Source: Sipunculus nudus (taxonomy: Eukaryota > Annelida > Sipuncula > Golfingiida > Sipunculidae). Taken from it: a stretch of DNA of 64,000 bases. The stretch covers positions 92,321,624 through 92,385,623 of the forward strand of contig CM049308.1 in NCBI GenBank assembly GCA_026874595.1, given 5' to 3'. Made by a program: the position numbers and the translations under genes. The notes beneath the pieces were generated by a model. That model saw nothing but the letters and a program-made list of their open reading frames with translations. It ran no database searches and was not told the DNA's origin. Positions 14,840-25,197 of this stretch are shown in pieces (position 1 is the stretch's first letter; the number at the start of each line of letters is the position of its first letter).

Positions 14840-15330
14840 ATTAAAATCAAGGGATGAAATTCCATTGTAGAATTTAAGAGAAATAAATTGAAACACTGAT
14901 AATTTTGGACAAAGCAAAATTGTATGTTATTGAAATGCATACTATATGGAGCCCCCAGCCTCTACGTACACACTGAAAGAGGAGAAAGAACGGGACTTTT
15001 TAGAAACTGCCCTCTGTATAGAGGTGGCCATTTTAAAGAGTCTCCCACTAAGAGAGGTTCTACTGTTTATCGAAAATTAAGTACTCGTATATCTGATTTG
15101 TGCTTGCCATGTGGCCAACATGAAAATTTCACGAGGATCCGGCAGAGGACGCTACTCCTTCGGAGCCTCTTAGTATTTCTGTTTTGTACGGGGATATTTA
15201 ATGACTCATCTTTGTATATTTTTTTCAGAGTGACCTAAAAGGTGTTGAGCCATCTGGACCAGTGGAAAGGCGGAAGCACTTCCTGGCCGTCCGGCATTTT
15301 CTGGCGCCGGAACCTAGCGTTTCCACCTAG
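709..15330 (+). CDS. GPR158-like: GPR158/GPR179-like class C G protein-coupled receptor, 3' part of gene (7 exons)
   Basis: Seven exons (709-777, 2863-2972, 5481-5695, 7800-7938, 9361-9466, 12519-12677, 15229-15330) join with compatible phases into 300 codons including the stop. Every boundary has an AG acceptor and a GT donor. The product runs from TM2 to the C-terminus of a seven-helix receptor. In window numbering, Cys36 at the top of TM3 and Cys120 in ECL2 are the expected class C disulfide pair. The TM3 segment (YGALLLKTWR) and TM5 segment (FLLWGAYLSFIVRKAPSHF) match the GPR158/GPR179 orphan group, plasma-membrane receptors coupled to RGS7-type regulators in vertebrates. The first exons (signal peptide, ectodomain, TM1) lie upstream of the window. 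The C-tail after TM7 is only about 85 residues, far shorter than in vertebrate GPR158, and no VCPWE motif is visible. Family assignment is from recalled similarity; the exon joins are read directly. Confidence 0.88.
778..2862. other. Receptor intron
   Basis: Contains a CA/CCCA-rich pyrimidine tract at about 795-925 that creates spurious open frames on both strands. A 92-codon open frame at 1401-1679 resembles nothing I recognise. The remainder is AT-rich intron. Confidence 0.5.
2863..2972 (+). CDS. GPR158-like: GPR158-like exon: end of TM2, ECL1 and TM3
   Basis: Acceptor attgtgtttcag and donor GTAGGT. Starts in phase 0 and ends after two bases (CG) of an Arg codon. Contains EPSVVLC with the conserved TM3 cysteine, then a Trp-containing helix ending in YGALLLKTW. 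Confidence 0.9.
4048..4230. repeat. 23-bp tandem repeat (about 8 copies)
   Basis: Unit gagagtcacggataacagag plus aaa or aca, repeated about eight times with few changes, in the receptor intron between exons 2863-2972 and 5481-5695. One unit has lost two bases. Confidence 0.9.
5481..5695 (+). CDS. GPR158-like: GPR158-like exon: ICL2, TM4 and ECL2
   Basis: Acceptor atattttcag, donor GTACAC. The first base completes the split Arg codon; the exon ends one base into a Gly codon. It encodes a basic ICL2 (RVKSAKRLNLSDRVLARR), TM4, and ECL2 with the partner cysteine in LDCPDSYWSY. Confidence 0.92.
6237..6280. repeat. (AT)n microsatellite
   Basis: About 44 bases of uninterrupted AT dinucleotide, left of the 6362-6557 inverted repeat. 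Confidence 0.95.
6362..6557. repeat. Foldback inverted repeat, about 90-bp arms
   Basis: Left arm 6362-6453 begins gaggaatcaagtttcgtcag; right arm 6477-6557 is its reverse complement with scattered mismatches and small gaps; loop of about 23 bases. Shared blocks include gcactcctc-ggtaag and ctgattgaaatg. Probably a small foldback or MITE-type element. It lies in the intron between the exons at 5481 and 7800. Confidence 0.85.
6554..6633. repeat. (TC)n(TA)n compound microsatellite
   Basis: About 40 bases of CT dinucleotide running directly into about 40 bases of AT, starting where the right arm of the foldback element ends. Confidence 0.95.
7800..7938 (+). CDS. GPR158-like: GPR158-like exon: TM5, ICL3 and start of TM6
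   Basis: Acceptor atatttcag, donor GTTAGT. Completes the split Gly codon and ends two bases into an Arg codon. It begins EACFLLWGAYLSFIVRKAPS, the best family signature in the gene, followed by a short ICL3 and an Ile-rich TM6. Confidence 0.93.
8970..9212. mobile_element. Small G-tract-rich element with inverted ends (hAT-MITE-like)
   Basis: Left end caggggcggaactaggatt and right end (reverse complement) cagaagtggattcaggg resemble the CAGGGGCGG-type termini of non-autonomous hAT elements. The interior holds several runs of 8 to 18 G or C. Both sides show gtaac next to the ends, but a clean 8-bp duplication is not visible. Confidence 0.45.
9361..9466 (+). CDS. GPR158-like: GPR158-like exon: end of TM6, ECL3 and TM7
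   Basis: Acceptor tattttatag, donor GTAAAC, phase 0 at the 3' end. The first base completes the Arg codon. TM7 reads YLQVSVTSTVLLIYVPK; the closing Pro-Lys matches the end of TM7 in class C receptors. Confidence 0.9.
9671..9775. repeat. (AT)n followed by poly-G/poly-C tracts
   Basis: About 40 bases of AT repeat, then long G runs and a long C run to about 9775. These generate several artificial open frames rich in Ile-Tyr or Gly/Pro. More G runs follow at 9908-9928 and 10827-10850 in the same intron. Confidence 0.9.
12519..12677 (+). CDS. GPR158-like: GPR158-like exon: proximal C-tail
   Basis: Acceptor tttattccacag, donor GTAATT, phase 0 at both ends, 53 codons. Starts IYQLYQSRRN directly after TM7, then becomes low-complexity and polar. 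GC content and lack of stops set it apart from the surrounding intron. Other-frame open stretches over this interval are shadows. Confidence 0.8.
12831..12902. repeat. (AT)n microsatellite
   Basis: About 70 bases of pure AT repeat, 150 bases past the exon at 12519-12677. Confidence 0.95.
13166..13272. repeat. Near-perfect AT-rich palindrome, about 52-bp arms
   Basis: Left arm starts ataataagtaatgatattaa; the right arm ends ttatcattacttattat. The arms match at all but about one position outside the central (TAA)n/(TTA)n core and there is essentially no loop. Strong cruciform potential. Confidence 0.9.
13271..14050. repeat. 21-bp minisatellite
   Basis: Consensus cttacctacagccttccgtgc, regular between about 13383 and 13680 and increasingly degenerate to 14050. 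Because 21 is a multiple of three, the array is open in more than one frame on both strands (a Leu-Thr-Tyr-Ser-Leu-Pro-Cys period in one of them). It lies in the receptor's last intron and is treated as non-coding. Confidence 0.9.
14318..14557 (+). other. Unidentified 79-codon open frame inside the receptor's last intron
   Basis: Starts MILELTHDNIIITINFC. Composition is less biased than surrounding intron and the frame is not repeat-driven, but I recognise no family. Could be a fragment of an old mobile element or chance. Confidence 0.2.
14598..14834. repeat. Two (AT)n microsatellites
   Basis: AT runs at about 14598-14641 and 14799-14834. Further AT runs lie just past the gene's last exon at 15470-15510 and 15600-15642. 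Confidence 0.9.
15229..15330 (+). CDS. GPR158-like: GPR158-like terminal exon with stop codon
   Basis: Acceptor tttttttcag at 15219-15228, phase 0, 33 codons then TAG at 15328. Begins SDLKGVEPSGPVERRKHF. The phase fits the previous exon and the base composition is coding-like. A longer alternative tail from unseen exons cannot be excluded. Confidence 0.7.
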   Translation, partial: SDLKGVEPSGPVERRKHFLAVRHFLAPEPSVST

Positions 15331-15478
15331 AATTGAATATCATGGTTATGGACGTTTATTTCTAACTACAGTGACGCCAAAATGTATACACACATGAGAT
15401 TATTACAAGTACTTATTTTATAACACACACACAAACACACACATAGATGTATGTGCTTCAAAGGATATATAATTATAT

Positions 15479-15511
<33 letters not shown>

Positions 15512-15598
15512 CTGACATAATTATTGTTAACTTACAACGGTCTATCAACGGATTTTCCTTCTGGTTATATATATTCTTTGATACGTATATATCCTTCT

Positions 15599-15645
<47 letters not shown>

Positions 15646-15938
15646 AAAGATGTATATACATACAAACATACATATTTGCATTTGCCTCCGCTTGCCAAAA
15701 AATGCAGACATTTTGAGTTTTATTACATACACGCTATAAATATGTTAATATTCTCACTGGTAAGTCTAGTTAACATTCAATTTTTTGGTGACTTTATTTT
15801 CTTCATATTATTTTCCAGAGGATTATGTCAGCTATATTGACTATTTTTTCTGGTGTACATTCAGTTAAATGTTGTTTTAAACCTGTGTTAATATAACTTT
15901 TGACATCCTTAATTAGAAGATTGTTGACATTATAGATG

Positions 15939-15944
15939 AATAAA
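15939..15944 (+). terminator. Candidate polyadenylation signal of the GPR158-like gene
   Basis: AATAAA about 610 bases after the stop codon, followed by a T- and GT-rich stretch (ttggttcgtgtgtttc), as expected downstream of a cleavage site. Confidence 0.5.
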
Positions 15945-16664
15945 TATGTTTATTGGTTCGTGTGTTTCTTTCCTTATTTGTTGTCGTTTTACTATCGTGT
16001 CTTTATCAATGGCTATTAATGCTTTTACATATCATTGTTTGCTAATACATAAAAAATATTGGTTCATGCTGTAGATGATATGGGGATCCAGAACTGGATA
16101 AATGCGCATGTGCAAAAGTCGTTGGTTAGAAACTGATAAAGATCATCGAGTCTCTGAACACAGGCTTTTTTCGTGTAGATAATTATTCAATATTCGCAGT
16201 GTAAGCTTATGAACTATAGTGAAAATTGCATTGCTGTGTCTTTGGAAATTGTACTCGGTTTTAGGATTCCAGGTTTGGTCTATTGTAAATGCATGTACGC
16301 CACAGCAGTAGAATAATGATTCAGTTATAATCTTAATGTTTTACGAAATTTTACTACTTTTAATGATTCTTGGGAAATAATGCGACTCCCGACAGTGTTG
16401 TGTTAGATTATATAGGATATTATAACCCACATGAAATAGCTTATCTTCGCAAAGTGATAAAATTACAAGCTCATGATAAAACTGGAAAATCACGAAAAGA
16501 GTATGTTATATCTGTGTTACAATACTTATGATTCTACCAACAATTTTCTGGGTTACCCTGCTTAATTCCCCGAATTCCTTTAGGACAGTTTAGGATTTGT
16601 AGGGGTTGGGGGGGGGGGGGGGGGGGTGGTTACTGCGCAGCACCAAATTTCTTTCTGCTAGTGA

Positions 16665-16709
<45 letters not shown>

Positions 16710-17120
16710 TTAAAAGTTTATTTCACTCAGACAAGAAGAGATGGAATGGTCTCGTGAGTTTTTTCTTATCTGAGCACTCCAAAGTAAAATATTGAATAGA
16801 GACAAGTAGAAGCACAAATATGTAATAATAGGAACAAATCAACCACATTTTCTAGATTGATTTTAATCATTTTGAAATTACCAGAAAAAGTAGCATTTCA
16901 GTTATTTTAATGTGTGATCGATTTCATAATTACGGTTATCCAATTACAATCACCGTTGTATTTTACTATAGGAATAACATTACCACTCCATAGAGAGTCA
17001 AGCATATAATTATATACCTAAAACGCCGTATCTTATATATGTGAAGGGAAGATCAATAGTAACCGCTCTTGGCAAATTTTCAAATGATATATATATGTAT
17101 ATAAAATGGATCAGGGGAAA
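15945..17120. other. Intergenic DNA, no gene seen
   Basis: AT-rich, with a poly-G tract at about 16605-16626 and an (AT)n run at about 16668-16705. No coding signal recognised. Confidence 0.5.
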
Positions 17121-17124
17121 GTTA

Positions 17125-17770
17125 CATCCCCTTTTTTTACCTTACCAAAGGATTTGATACTATAGATCATAAAAGATTACTAGAAAAAACTACATACTTT
17201 TGGTTTTGCAAGTAACAGTGGCCTGGTTTCATTCATATCTTCGTAATCGGTTACAGATAGTAATACTACAATAATAATCTAGCTCTGCTGTGAATGTATA
17301 TTGGACCCTCGGATTACGTTACTTGGATCAATTATGTTTTAAATATACAATAAACGATCTTCAAGCTGTGCTAAATACTGATGTTATTGTGGTGTACGCA
17401 GATGATGTCATTGTATATTACCATGAAAAGAAAATGCCGAAGAAGATAAGATAAAATTACAGGTACTGTAGATCAGGTAACAACCTGGTATTGCGAACAC
17501 CTACTGACTCTTAATTATAATAAATCTTATGTCATGCTCCTTGATAATTCCAAAAGGATTGCTTGTAAAAAAAAACTCCAGATATCAATATTAGGTTCAA
17601 CTTGTTTTGATGAGATTAATCTACTTGGCGTGATAATAGATACTAATTTATTCTGGAGACCACATGTTACTTAAAATTGCATGAAACTTCCTCCACAGAC
17701 AGGAGTTCTGTACCGTATATTAAAGTCAATCAACAAGGTAAGGACACGGTTTTTCATATTTATTATGTTT
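17125..17770 (+). pseudogene. Degraded non-LTR retrotransposon reverse transcriptase (YADD kept)
   Basis: Read across frameshifts and stops, the strand shows successive reverse transcriptase blocks. KGFDTIDHKRLLEK near 17145 corresponds to the first catalytic aspartate block. The second block is YADDVIVYYHEK, with YADD at 17395-17406. A later block reads LLGVIIDTNLFWRPHV near 17610-17670, followed by RTGVLYRILKSI-type sequence. Order and spacing fit the RT and connecting region of Jockey/CR1-group elements. The endonuclease part is absent and several stops make it non-functional. Confidence 0.88.
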
Positions 17771-17879
17771 ACAAAAGCCAGTTATTTTTCCGTTGGAATT
17801 TCATGAAAAATTTGGCAACATACATCATTTTATAACTTATAACTTAATAAAAAAAGAAATTCGTCTTGCCATTTTCCCC

Positions 17880-18860
17880 TTAAGATTCAAAGTAAGCATA
17901 CAAGGTCAAGGTCATGACTTTTACTCTTTTTTTCTGTTCTTCTCCGGGTTTAGCCTATTTAGTAAACCTCCCAGTGAGGCTTACGAGCACTCTATTGAAA
18001 ATATTGGTGTGCGAGCGAGGACACAGAAATTTAGATAAATCAGATAATAAGCTTTAAATAAACAAACGAGGGTCTTTACTGGGTGTGTGAACCATTTCTA
18101 ATAAGTGAAAACGAGGAAGTTTGCAGGTGGCTACTAGCCCCGCTTGGAACCATGGTTTTGCTTGCACTTTCTGTTTTATTCACTAGATGGCACTATTTTA
18201 TGGACCAGGCAGTAAATCTTATGCTTGGAATTAAGTTGGATGTCTATGATGAATGAGCCTGAAACCTAACAGCCAATCAGAGGAAGGACTTTGAAACTGG
18301 CTTCTCCCTGAGTCCTTGACCCTAAAGCAACATGTCATGTTTGGTTAGAAACCAGCGCGCATACCTTTTTAACTTTGCACCTGGATCATATGTTTGACGC
18401 GAATATAGCGAATTTGAAACCACAGTATGCATGCAAAATATCATGGTGATAAATGCATTAGTTGTTCAGATAGTGATTTTTTTATCAAATTTTTAATTAT
18501 TCTGGGGGGTACTTTTGAACCCCATAGCTCGGAGGATATGGGTAACAGAGACCTAATTTCAGGTTTCCAAGGAGATTTTCATGGACCTCCTTTGAACGTT
18601 CCATTTTCAGCGCTTACGATTTGTGCCCAGTTAACGGACAGACAGACAGACGGCCCGACAGACGGTCAGGCGGACGACTGACAAAGAGTGATCCCTATAA
18701 ATATATATTCAAGGTCAACAAACACAGGTCAAGGTCATAGCTTTAAATATTTCTTTTTTTTTATTCTGCTAAAACACATTAATCAGGGACTCCCTTTAAA
18801 GGTGTATCTAAGGTTCATGTGAAAAATCAAGGTCATGGTCAGTAAAGTTCAGTTGACTGG
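17880..18860. repeat. Dispersed repeat copies with AGGTCA half-sites
   Basis: 18480-18690 is a copy of the family expanded at 22500-24385: the same blocks gctcggaggatatgggtaac, cctaatttcaggtttccaag and a gacagacagac tail ending caaagagtgatc. Around it lie clustered caaggtcaaggtcatg-type motifs (17896, 18706, 18730, 18829). Confidence 0.65.
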
Positions 18861-18869
18861 GTTAGTTTT

Positions 18870-21210
18870 CAGGTTATAATTGGCTGTTTGATTTCATTGA
18901 AAAAAAGAGATAACAAAAATCTTAGCTCAAGACATGGGAATTGTAAAATATATATTGCCATTAAATCTCAAAATGTTCAATATAAAAAATCATGGTTTAG
19001 TGTTAAATGTATTTTTTTTTTAGTTTTAGTTATTTACTTTGCAGAACAGTTTGTGTCTTATTTAAAAAGAAACTATGATTGGATAAAAAATTACCTGAAC
19101 ACCATTATTTGTCATTAGACTTTAACCCCAACAAAAAATTAGTAATAGGAAAAACTACGATCAAATATGATAGTGATCATCACTTTCTTTATCATGAATA
19201 TCTATCAAGAACCAAGTTCCGTTTCCAATCCTGGAAACAATGGCCTACCACAGTAGCTTTACACCAAGGTCAAATGCTCGGCTGTACTCGGGTCACAACA
19301 TCAAGGTTATATAATATTAGGCCCATACAATATTAGCGTCTGTCAAATACATAATATGCGAAATATAGACCATAAAGTCGATTGTAACTATACTTTGCAT
19401 TTTACTTTACTTATATTTTCGCTTTCGTGTAATTCATTTATCTAGTTTTGAACTTAACTCTCTAAGAAATGTTGGCATTCGTTTCCGGCGTAATGGCCCT
19501 TGACACAGATATCAGTCCTCTATAGTCTAAACACGTATAAATATAAACAATGGCTCATACCCTGGGTATGACTGACAGGTGAAGGGCTTTCTTTGTCACT
19601 TTCTATCACCGAAACTTAGCGCTGAACCAGTAACTTTAATCTTTGTTTAACCAACGTTATAACATACCAGTACTCTCGGTCGTATACATATATAAATAAA
19701 ATATGGGCAACTGACAAGCGAGTACGTGTACCCGCCGAATCATAGGAGCATTGGAATGTTCCCTGACGTGACAGCATCAGAAATACCATGGTATACCAAG
19801 TATCATGGACGGAAGAAACTAAAAAAAAAATGTTTTAGTTGGCGCCATCAGTCATATATAAAAGATATAAGCATTCAAAGATCCATGGACATGCAAACTT
19901 TCAGACCGATACATTAAACTACTATCTGTCTTGTGTACTGAAAAGCTACACAAGATGGATGGACATGCAAAATTTCAGGCCGATAAGCCAAACCATTCCT
20001 GAGATCAGGGCTTAAATGTTTCCTTCGGAAAAGTTACAGCAGATGGTGCCACCAGTCGGCAGTGTGTAAACCCGGACCTCACGGAATCCAGACTCCAAAA
20101 ACCAATTTCCACATTTTCCATTATTTATAAAGATAACAACACCCCTGTTACTGATATAAGAAAAGAACAAAGTCCCTAAATGTTGCAGGTTTGTTAATAA
20201 CCGATTCAATGAAAGATTTAAATATAAAAAATATTTTTGTGAAGACGGACTTCAACTGCCTTAATTTGATGACTGATCCATTTTGACTGACCCCAGTTAC
20301 AATCGCACTTGTTTTATTTATGACCCAATGAGAAGAGAATTAGCACTCATGTCAAACAATAAATATGATAATTTGTTATTTTAAGTGAAAATATAAGAGT
20401 GCGTGTATACTGAGGGAGATTTATTTGAAATGCGCCAACGGCCATTGCGGATCTGAGACTGATCAGCGCTCTTCCACATGATACAGGTTTCGTTTTCCAT
20501 TCATGAACAGCCATTTAAAGTTTGCAATAATATAATTATTCATGGGAATTGTAGATTACTTGCATTTAGAGCAATGCTAGGTACGAACATAATGATTCTT
20601 TTTCTTATCATACTTTTTAAAACCATAGACATGGCATGATTGGCAATTAAAAATTTTTATTAAAAAAGAGGAAGACAAAAATCTTGTAAAAATACTGATA
20701 AAATAACACAATAACTAAATCACAAGGGCGTTATTCCTAAACGTGATATTAAAATATGTACTAAAGAAATGGTAAAACAATGAGTATATACAAGGTGTTC
20801 GTGGGATCGGTGAGGCCTGTGCGCCAGGGTCCGTAAGATGTAATTGTCAAATTTTGTTGCAAAACAGACTTATTTTTATCTTTTTAACAGAACACAATAT
20901 AAAATACGTAAAATACATTGAACAATTTCTGAGATATGAGTGATTTTCCAAAAGCAAACAGACGTTAGTCACACGAAAATGGTTGAAGATATCGCTATTC
21001 ATTTTGAGTACGAGAAAGATGTCCAAGAACTATGGTCATTTACAATTTCTGCCAAATTATCAAACCACCCCTGAGATTATTACTATCACTAAAAAGACGT
21101 GCGCATGGACACTACGCAAAAAAGAAATGTAGATGGCTCCGCCATCTTTGTTAACCAAGTTTTCACATGTGACTATATATAATCACTATATTATGACGGG
21201 TTTCAGAAAG
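18870..21210. other. Repeat-rich intergenic DNA, no gene seen
   Basis: At 19720-20050 a motif of the form atggacatgcaaantttcag-ccgata recurs twice about 100 bases apart together with ggcgccatcagtc-like text, and related text (aaaccacccctgagattatta) appears near 21060. These look like old units of another dispersed family. Confidence 0.4.
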
Positions 21211-21214
21211 ATCT

Positions 21215-22200
21215 AGATAAGATAAGATAAGATATAGTTTATTGCTATATATATATGTAATAAAATCATCACATACAATAGTATTTGGCTTGACTGGCGT
21301 GCTTAAACAAACACATTAAACAAGAAATAATAAAATAAAATTGTGTATAGAAAAAAGACGCATGATAAAGAATGTTTGACTAGATTATTGTGCTGCAAGT
21401 GATATATTTAATTCCCGAACGGCTGACGCGTAAGTGCTAGTTTGAATTCTTTTAGAATTGCCTGATAGCTACCTATAGCGAACCCCCGATTTCATTTTTT
21501 AAACAAATAGTGCGCCGGATGACTATAGTCTCCTATAATGTCGTTTGCTTTCTTCAATAATCGTGTTTGAAATAAGGAGTCAACTGTGGGTAAAGGAACC
21601 CCAATGATCCTCTCAGCTGTTCTAACTACCCTCGAAAGACGGTTCCTTTCCTCGACAATGACAATTTTACAATGAGGCAATCATCAGAAGTAAGGACACA
21701 GTCATAGGTGAATAGAGAGTACAATTTTGGTGATAGCACACAACGTTGGGGTGCTCCAGTGTTTAAGACCATTTTTCGGAAATAATGTTACCAATCTCAA
21801 TCACTTGAGGCCGATTTGTTAAAACGTCTAAGATCCAGTTACACATGTTAATATTAAGACCCAGTTTTTATAGTTTTCCGATTAATTTATGGGGAAGGAT
21901 AGTGTTAAAGGCTAAGCTGAAATCAATGAATAAAACCCTAGGTAGATTCTCGTAAGTCGAGATGTTTTAAAATACGGTAAAGTGTGAATGATACAGCATC
22001 ATCTGTTGAGCGGTTACTACAATAGGCGAACTGAAAAGGATCAAAAGTTCCTGAAATACAGCATTTATGATAATTTAACACCAGTCGCTCAAAGCTCTTG
22101 GCAATTACAGAAGTTAATGCAACAGGACGATATTCATTCAAACATAATGCATGAGATTTTTTTCGGGACAGGAAGAGTTTTCCGGAAACGAACGTGATGC
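21215..22200 (-). pseudogene. CR1/L2-type non-LTR retrotransposon, truncated and internally deleted
   Basis: On the minus strand: SHALCLNEYRPVALTSVI at about 22110-22170, then DPFQFAYCSNRSTDDAVS, FIDFSLAFNTI (first catalytic aspartate block) near 21910, and [18 protein letters not shown] near 21750. The frame then jumps straight to the C-terminal block RVVRTAERIIGVPLPTVDSL (near 21600), so the YADD block is deleted. The 3' end is AATAAA followed by a short (TTATC)n tail (21213-21236 on the plus strand), the typical end of this clade. Endonuclease is absent (5' truncation). Dead copy. Confidence 0.9.
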
Positions 22201-22499
22201 CGGCTGTGGAATCCGCGTGACAACAGTTTCAGGTGGATACGATTATAAAGTGTTGGTAATGAGGTATGACTATCAGGCTAACTTCGTTTTCTCTTTGCGG
22301 GTCATTTCTGATATGTTCATCGAGCTCTATACCTTTCGTATGGTAATGAGATGATATTATGAGTTCTCATAAGTTAAAGAAAGTGTCTCATGGGTCATGA
22401 CGCTCAGCTGAATTCGACATGTATACAGGTGATGCATTTATTAGTTATTGATATTATGATCTGGTGGAAGAGTTTTTTTAGGAACCTTGGGTAGAATGA

Positions 22500-24040
22500 C
22501 TTCCGGAGTGCTCAAAATCATGTTCTTTCGCCCATAGTCGTAATAAAATAGGTATCAGCAAGAAAATTTTCCTAGGAACTGCCCAGATGCTAAGTTAGAA
22601 GTTTTTTAAACTGCTATGACTTGCGTCAGTCTGAATTATAGGGTACTTAATCATGTTGTTTCACAGGTCACAGAGTATACGTCACAGTGACTTGATTTTG
22701 GATGTCAAGAAGACATTACAATGACATATCTTTATATTAAGAAAGACTTTAACAACAGTTACAATTTGTGACCTGTCTCACATTCTTGGTGCTCAAAATT
22801 AGGGTTTCTGCTCATAGCTCAAAGAATATAGGTCACAGTGACCTATTTCAGGATTCATAGGAGACTTGCCCAGGACCTCCTTGGGTGTCATATTAGAAGG
22901 TTCTAGGCCCACTTGTAAAGTTTGGTGCCTTGCCTGGCTGTCTAGGTGTTCATTATCATTATTTTGGCCAGTCACTTGCAGAATATGGGTCATCATGACC
23001 TAGTTTCAGGTTTCGAAGGAGTTAAGCCAGAAACTCCTTGGATATTGTGTTACAAGATTCTAGGCCTAACAATTCTTATTTTGTCCTGTCTGACTGTCTG
23101 GTTGTTCAAAATCATGTTTTTTGCCAGTCGCTCGCAGAATTTAGGTCACCATGAAATGATTTCGGGTTTCAAAGATATTACATTATGGATATTACATTAG
23201 AATATTCCAGGGCTAACGAATCCAGTTTGTGCACATTTGACTTCCAGGCTGTTGATAATCATGTTTTTTTCCTATATCTTTCAGAATATAGATCACAGTG
23301 ACCTAATTTCATATTTCCAAGGACATTTACCCAAGACCTTCCTGAATGTTACATTAGAAGATTCTAAACCAAATGAATACAAGTTGTACCCCGTGTGTTT
23401 CTCTGATTGCTCAGAATCATGTTTTCGGCCAGTAGCTCGCAGAATATAGGTCACCGTGACCTTATTTCAGTTTCTGAGGAGATACGCCTCTGACCTTCCA
23501 GAATCTAAAGTTAGAAGTTTCCAGGTCAAACGGATACAATTTGTGCCCTTTTTAACTATCCGGGTGCACAAAGTCATGTTATTAGTAGGTCATTCGCAGA
23601 ATATTGGTCTTCATATCCTATAGTTTCTGAGAAAAATTCGCCCAGAACCTCCCTGGATGTTGCGTTAGAAAATTCTAGGCCTAATTGATACAATTTTAGC
23701 CCATCTGACTTTCATTTTGCTAAAAATATGTAATTTCCTATAGCTCTCAGAATATAGGTCATGGTGACCTAATTTCATGTTTCAAAGGACATTCATCCAG
23801 GACCTATCTGACTGATACATTTGAAGATTTTTAGGCCAAATGGATACAATATGTGTCTTTTCTGACTCTCCGGTATCCGAATCATGTTTGCGACCAGTGG
23901 CTCGAAGAATATAGGTTACCCTGACCTAATTTCAGGATTCCGAGAGGATTTTCCTAGGACTGCCCTTGATGTAAAATTTAATGTGTCTAGGTCTAAAGGT
24001 TACGGCTAGTGCCCTGTTATCGTCCGGACTGCTTCATTAA
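22500..24040. repeat. ~155-bp diverged tandem array with inverted AGGTCA half-sites
   Basis: About nine to ten units, each with gctcgcagaatat, then the palindromic core, cctaatttcaggtttc, ccaggacctcc, ttagaagattctaggcc and a caaaatcatgtttt block. Palindrome cores begin at 22679, 22830, 22987, 23143, 23290, 23448, 23605, 23756 and 23913, a spacing of 147 to 158. Perfect AGGTCA-N3-TGACCT occurs at 22830-22844, 23448-23462 and 23756-23770. Confidence 0.9.
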
Positions 24041-24390
24041 AAGGTTTAAAAACAGAGAAAAAATATGCGTATACGTTTAAAAAAGAACCACAGGTGACGC
24101 CAGCAGTCTTCAAGAATTGATGAAGCACTCCATAACCAATATGCATGGAAAGAATCATGGCAATCAATGCATTAATTTTGTCATTGAGATACTAGAGCTT
24201 TTGTATCAAATTTTTAATTAATCGGGGGGGGGGGGGGATTTTTTACCCCCATAGTGACCTAATTTCAGGGTTCTACGGAGATTTTTATGGACTTCCATTG
24301 GTGAAGATTTTGTGCCCTGACAGACAAACGCACAGACGGACAGACGACGGACAAAGAGTGATCGCTATAGCTAAGATGGCTTGGCTACCG
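24041..24390. repeat. Flank of the same dispersed repeat family
   Basis: Carries the family's other blocks (ggtgacgccagcagtcttcaag, aattaatcgggggg, cctaatttcagggttc) and ends with acagacggacagacgacgg, caaagagtgatcgctatagc. This end is the reverse complement of the beginning of the copy at 40593, so the two copies are in opposite orientation. Confidence 0.75.
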
Positions 24391-24686
24391 TGACTGTTTA
24401 GAGAAATGACAGTTGTATAACATTAATCCTTATCAAGCTCTGATTTGGTAACTCTGCACCAGTATTCGTCTCAATATTTCACATTTACAGACTTTACATT
24501 TAGCTTTTAAATCATTTTATTACATGATAAACTCGAATTTAAGCTAGTTATGATGACAACTGGCTGACTTAGATACAGGAGTGAACAAACCCAAGCTAAT
24601 CAAACGGCTCACTCAGTCGAATGGTCAAAAGGTAAAAGTCTCCCAGTGGCGTCAATTTATCTTCAAGGAACTGACGACCTTTTTTT

Positions 24687-24689
<3 letters not shown>

Positions 24690-24752
<63 letters not shown>
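24690..24752. repeat. (AT)n microsatellite
   Basis: About 63 bases of pure AT repeat. The rest of 24391-25191 is AT-rich with no recognised gene. Confidence 0.95.
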
Positions 24753-24755
<3 letters not shown>

Positions 24756-25197
24756 TTTATTGTCTATGTGACACATTTCAAATATATTACAATTATTACA
24801 AAAGTAGGTGGTTTTCAATTTAAGATATAATTATATTTCCAGTTAAGGTTAATTATAAACCTTAAAAATAGAAATAGAATCTAAAATTCTATTTATTAAT
24901 ATAATTCATTTTCAATAAATAAATATTTTTCGATGAAAAGCAAGGATAATTACAACGACTATACCATATACCTGGGTCACTGTATTGACGCCCCTGATGT
25001 ATCTGTTGGTGATACAGGTTCAGTTCCCAGAGTGGTTCTGATAGTGGGTTGTAATTGCAAGTCTGTATATAAAATGCTAATTTATCAGTTTCATTCAGAG
25101 TTATCAGTTTGATCGTTATAAACACATACCTGCAGGGAGAAATCCCTCCTGTCCCTGAATCAGCCCTCATTTGTGAACCAAATACATTTTGAAGTAT

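Noticed and set aside
14924-15238. 104-codon open frame before the receptor's last exon
   Set aside because: Passes through the polypyrimidine tract of the acceptor and matches no family.
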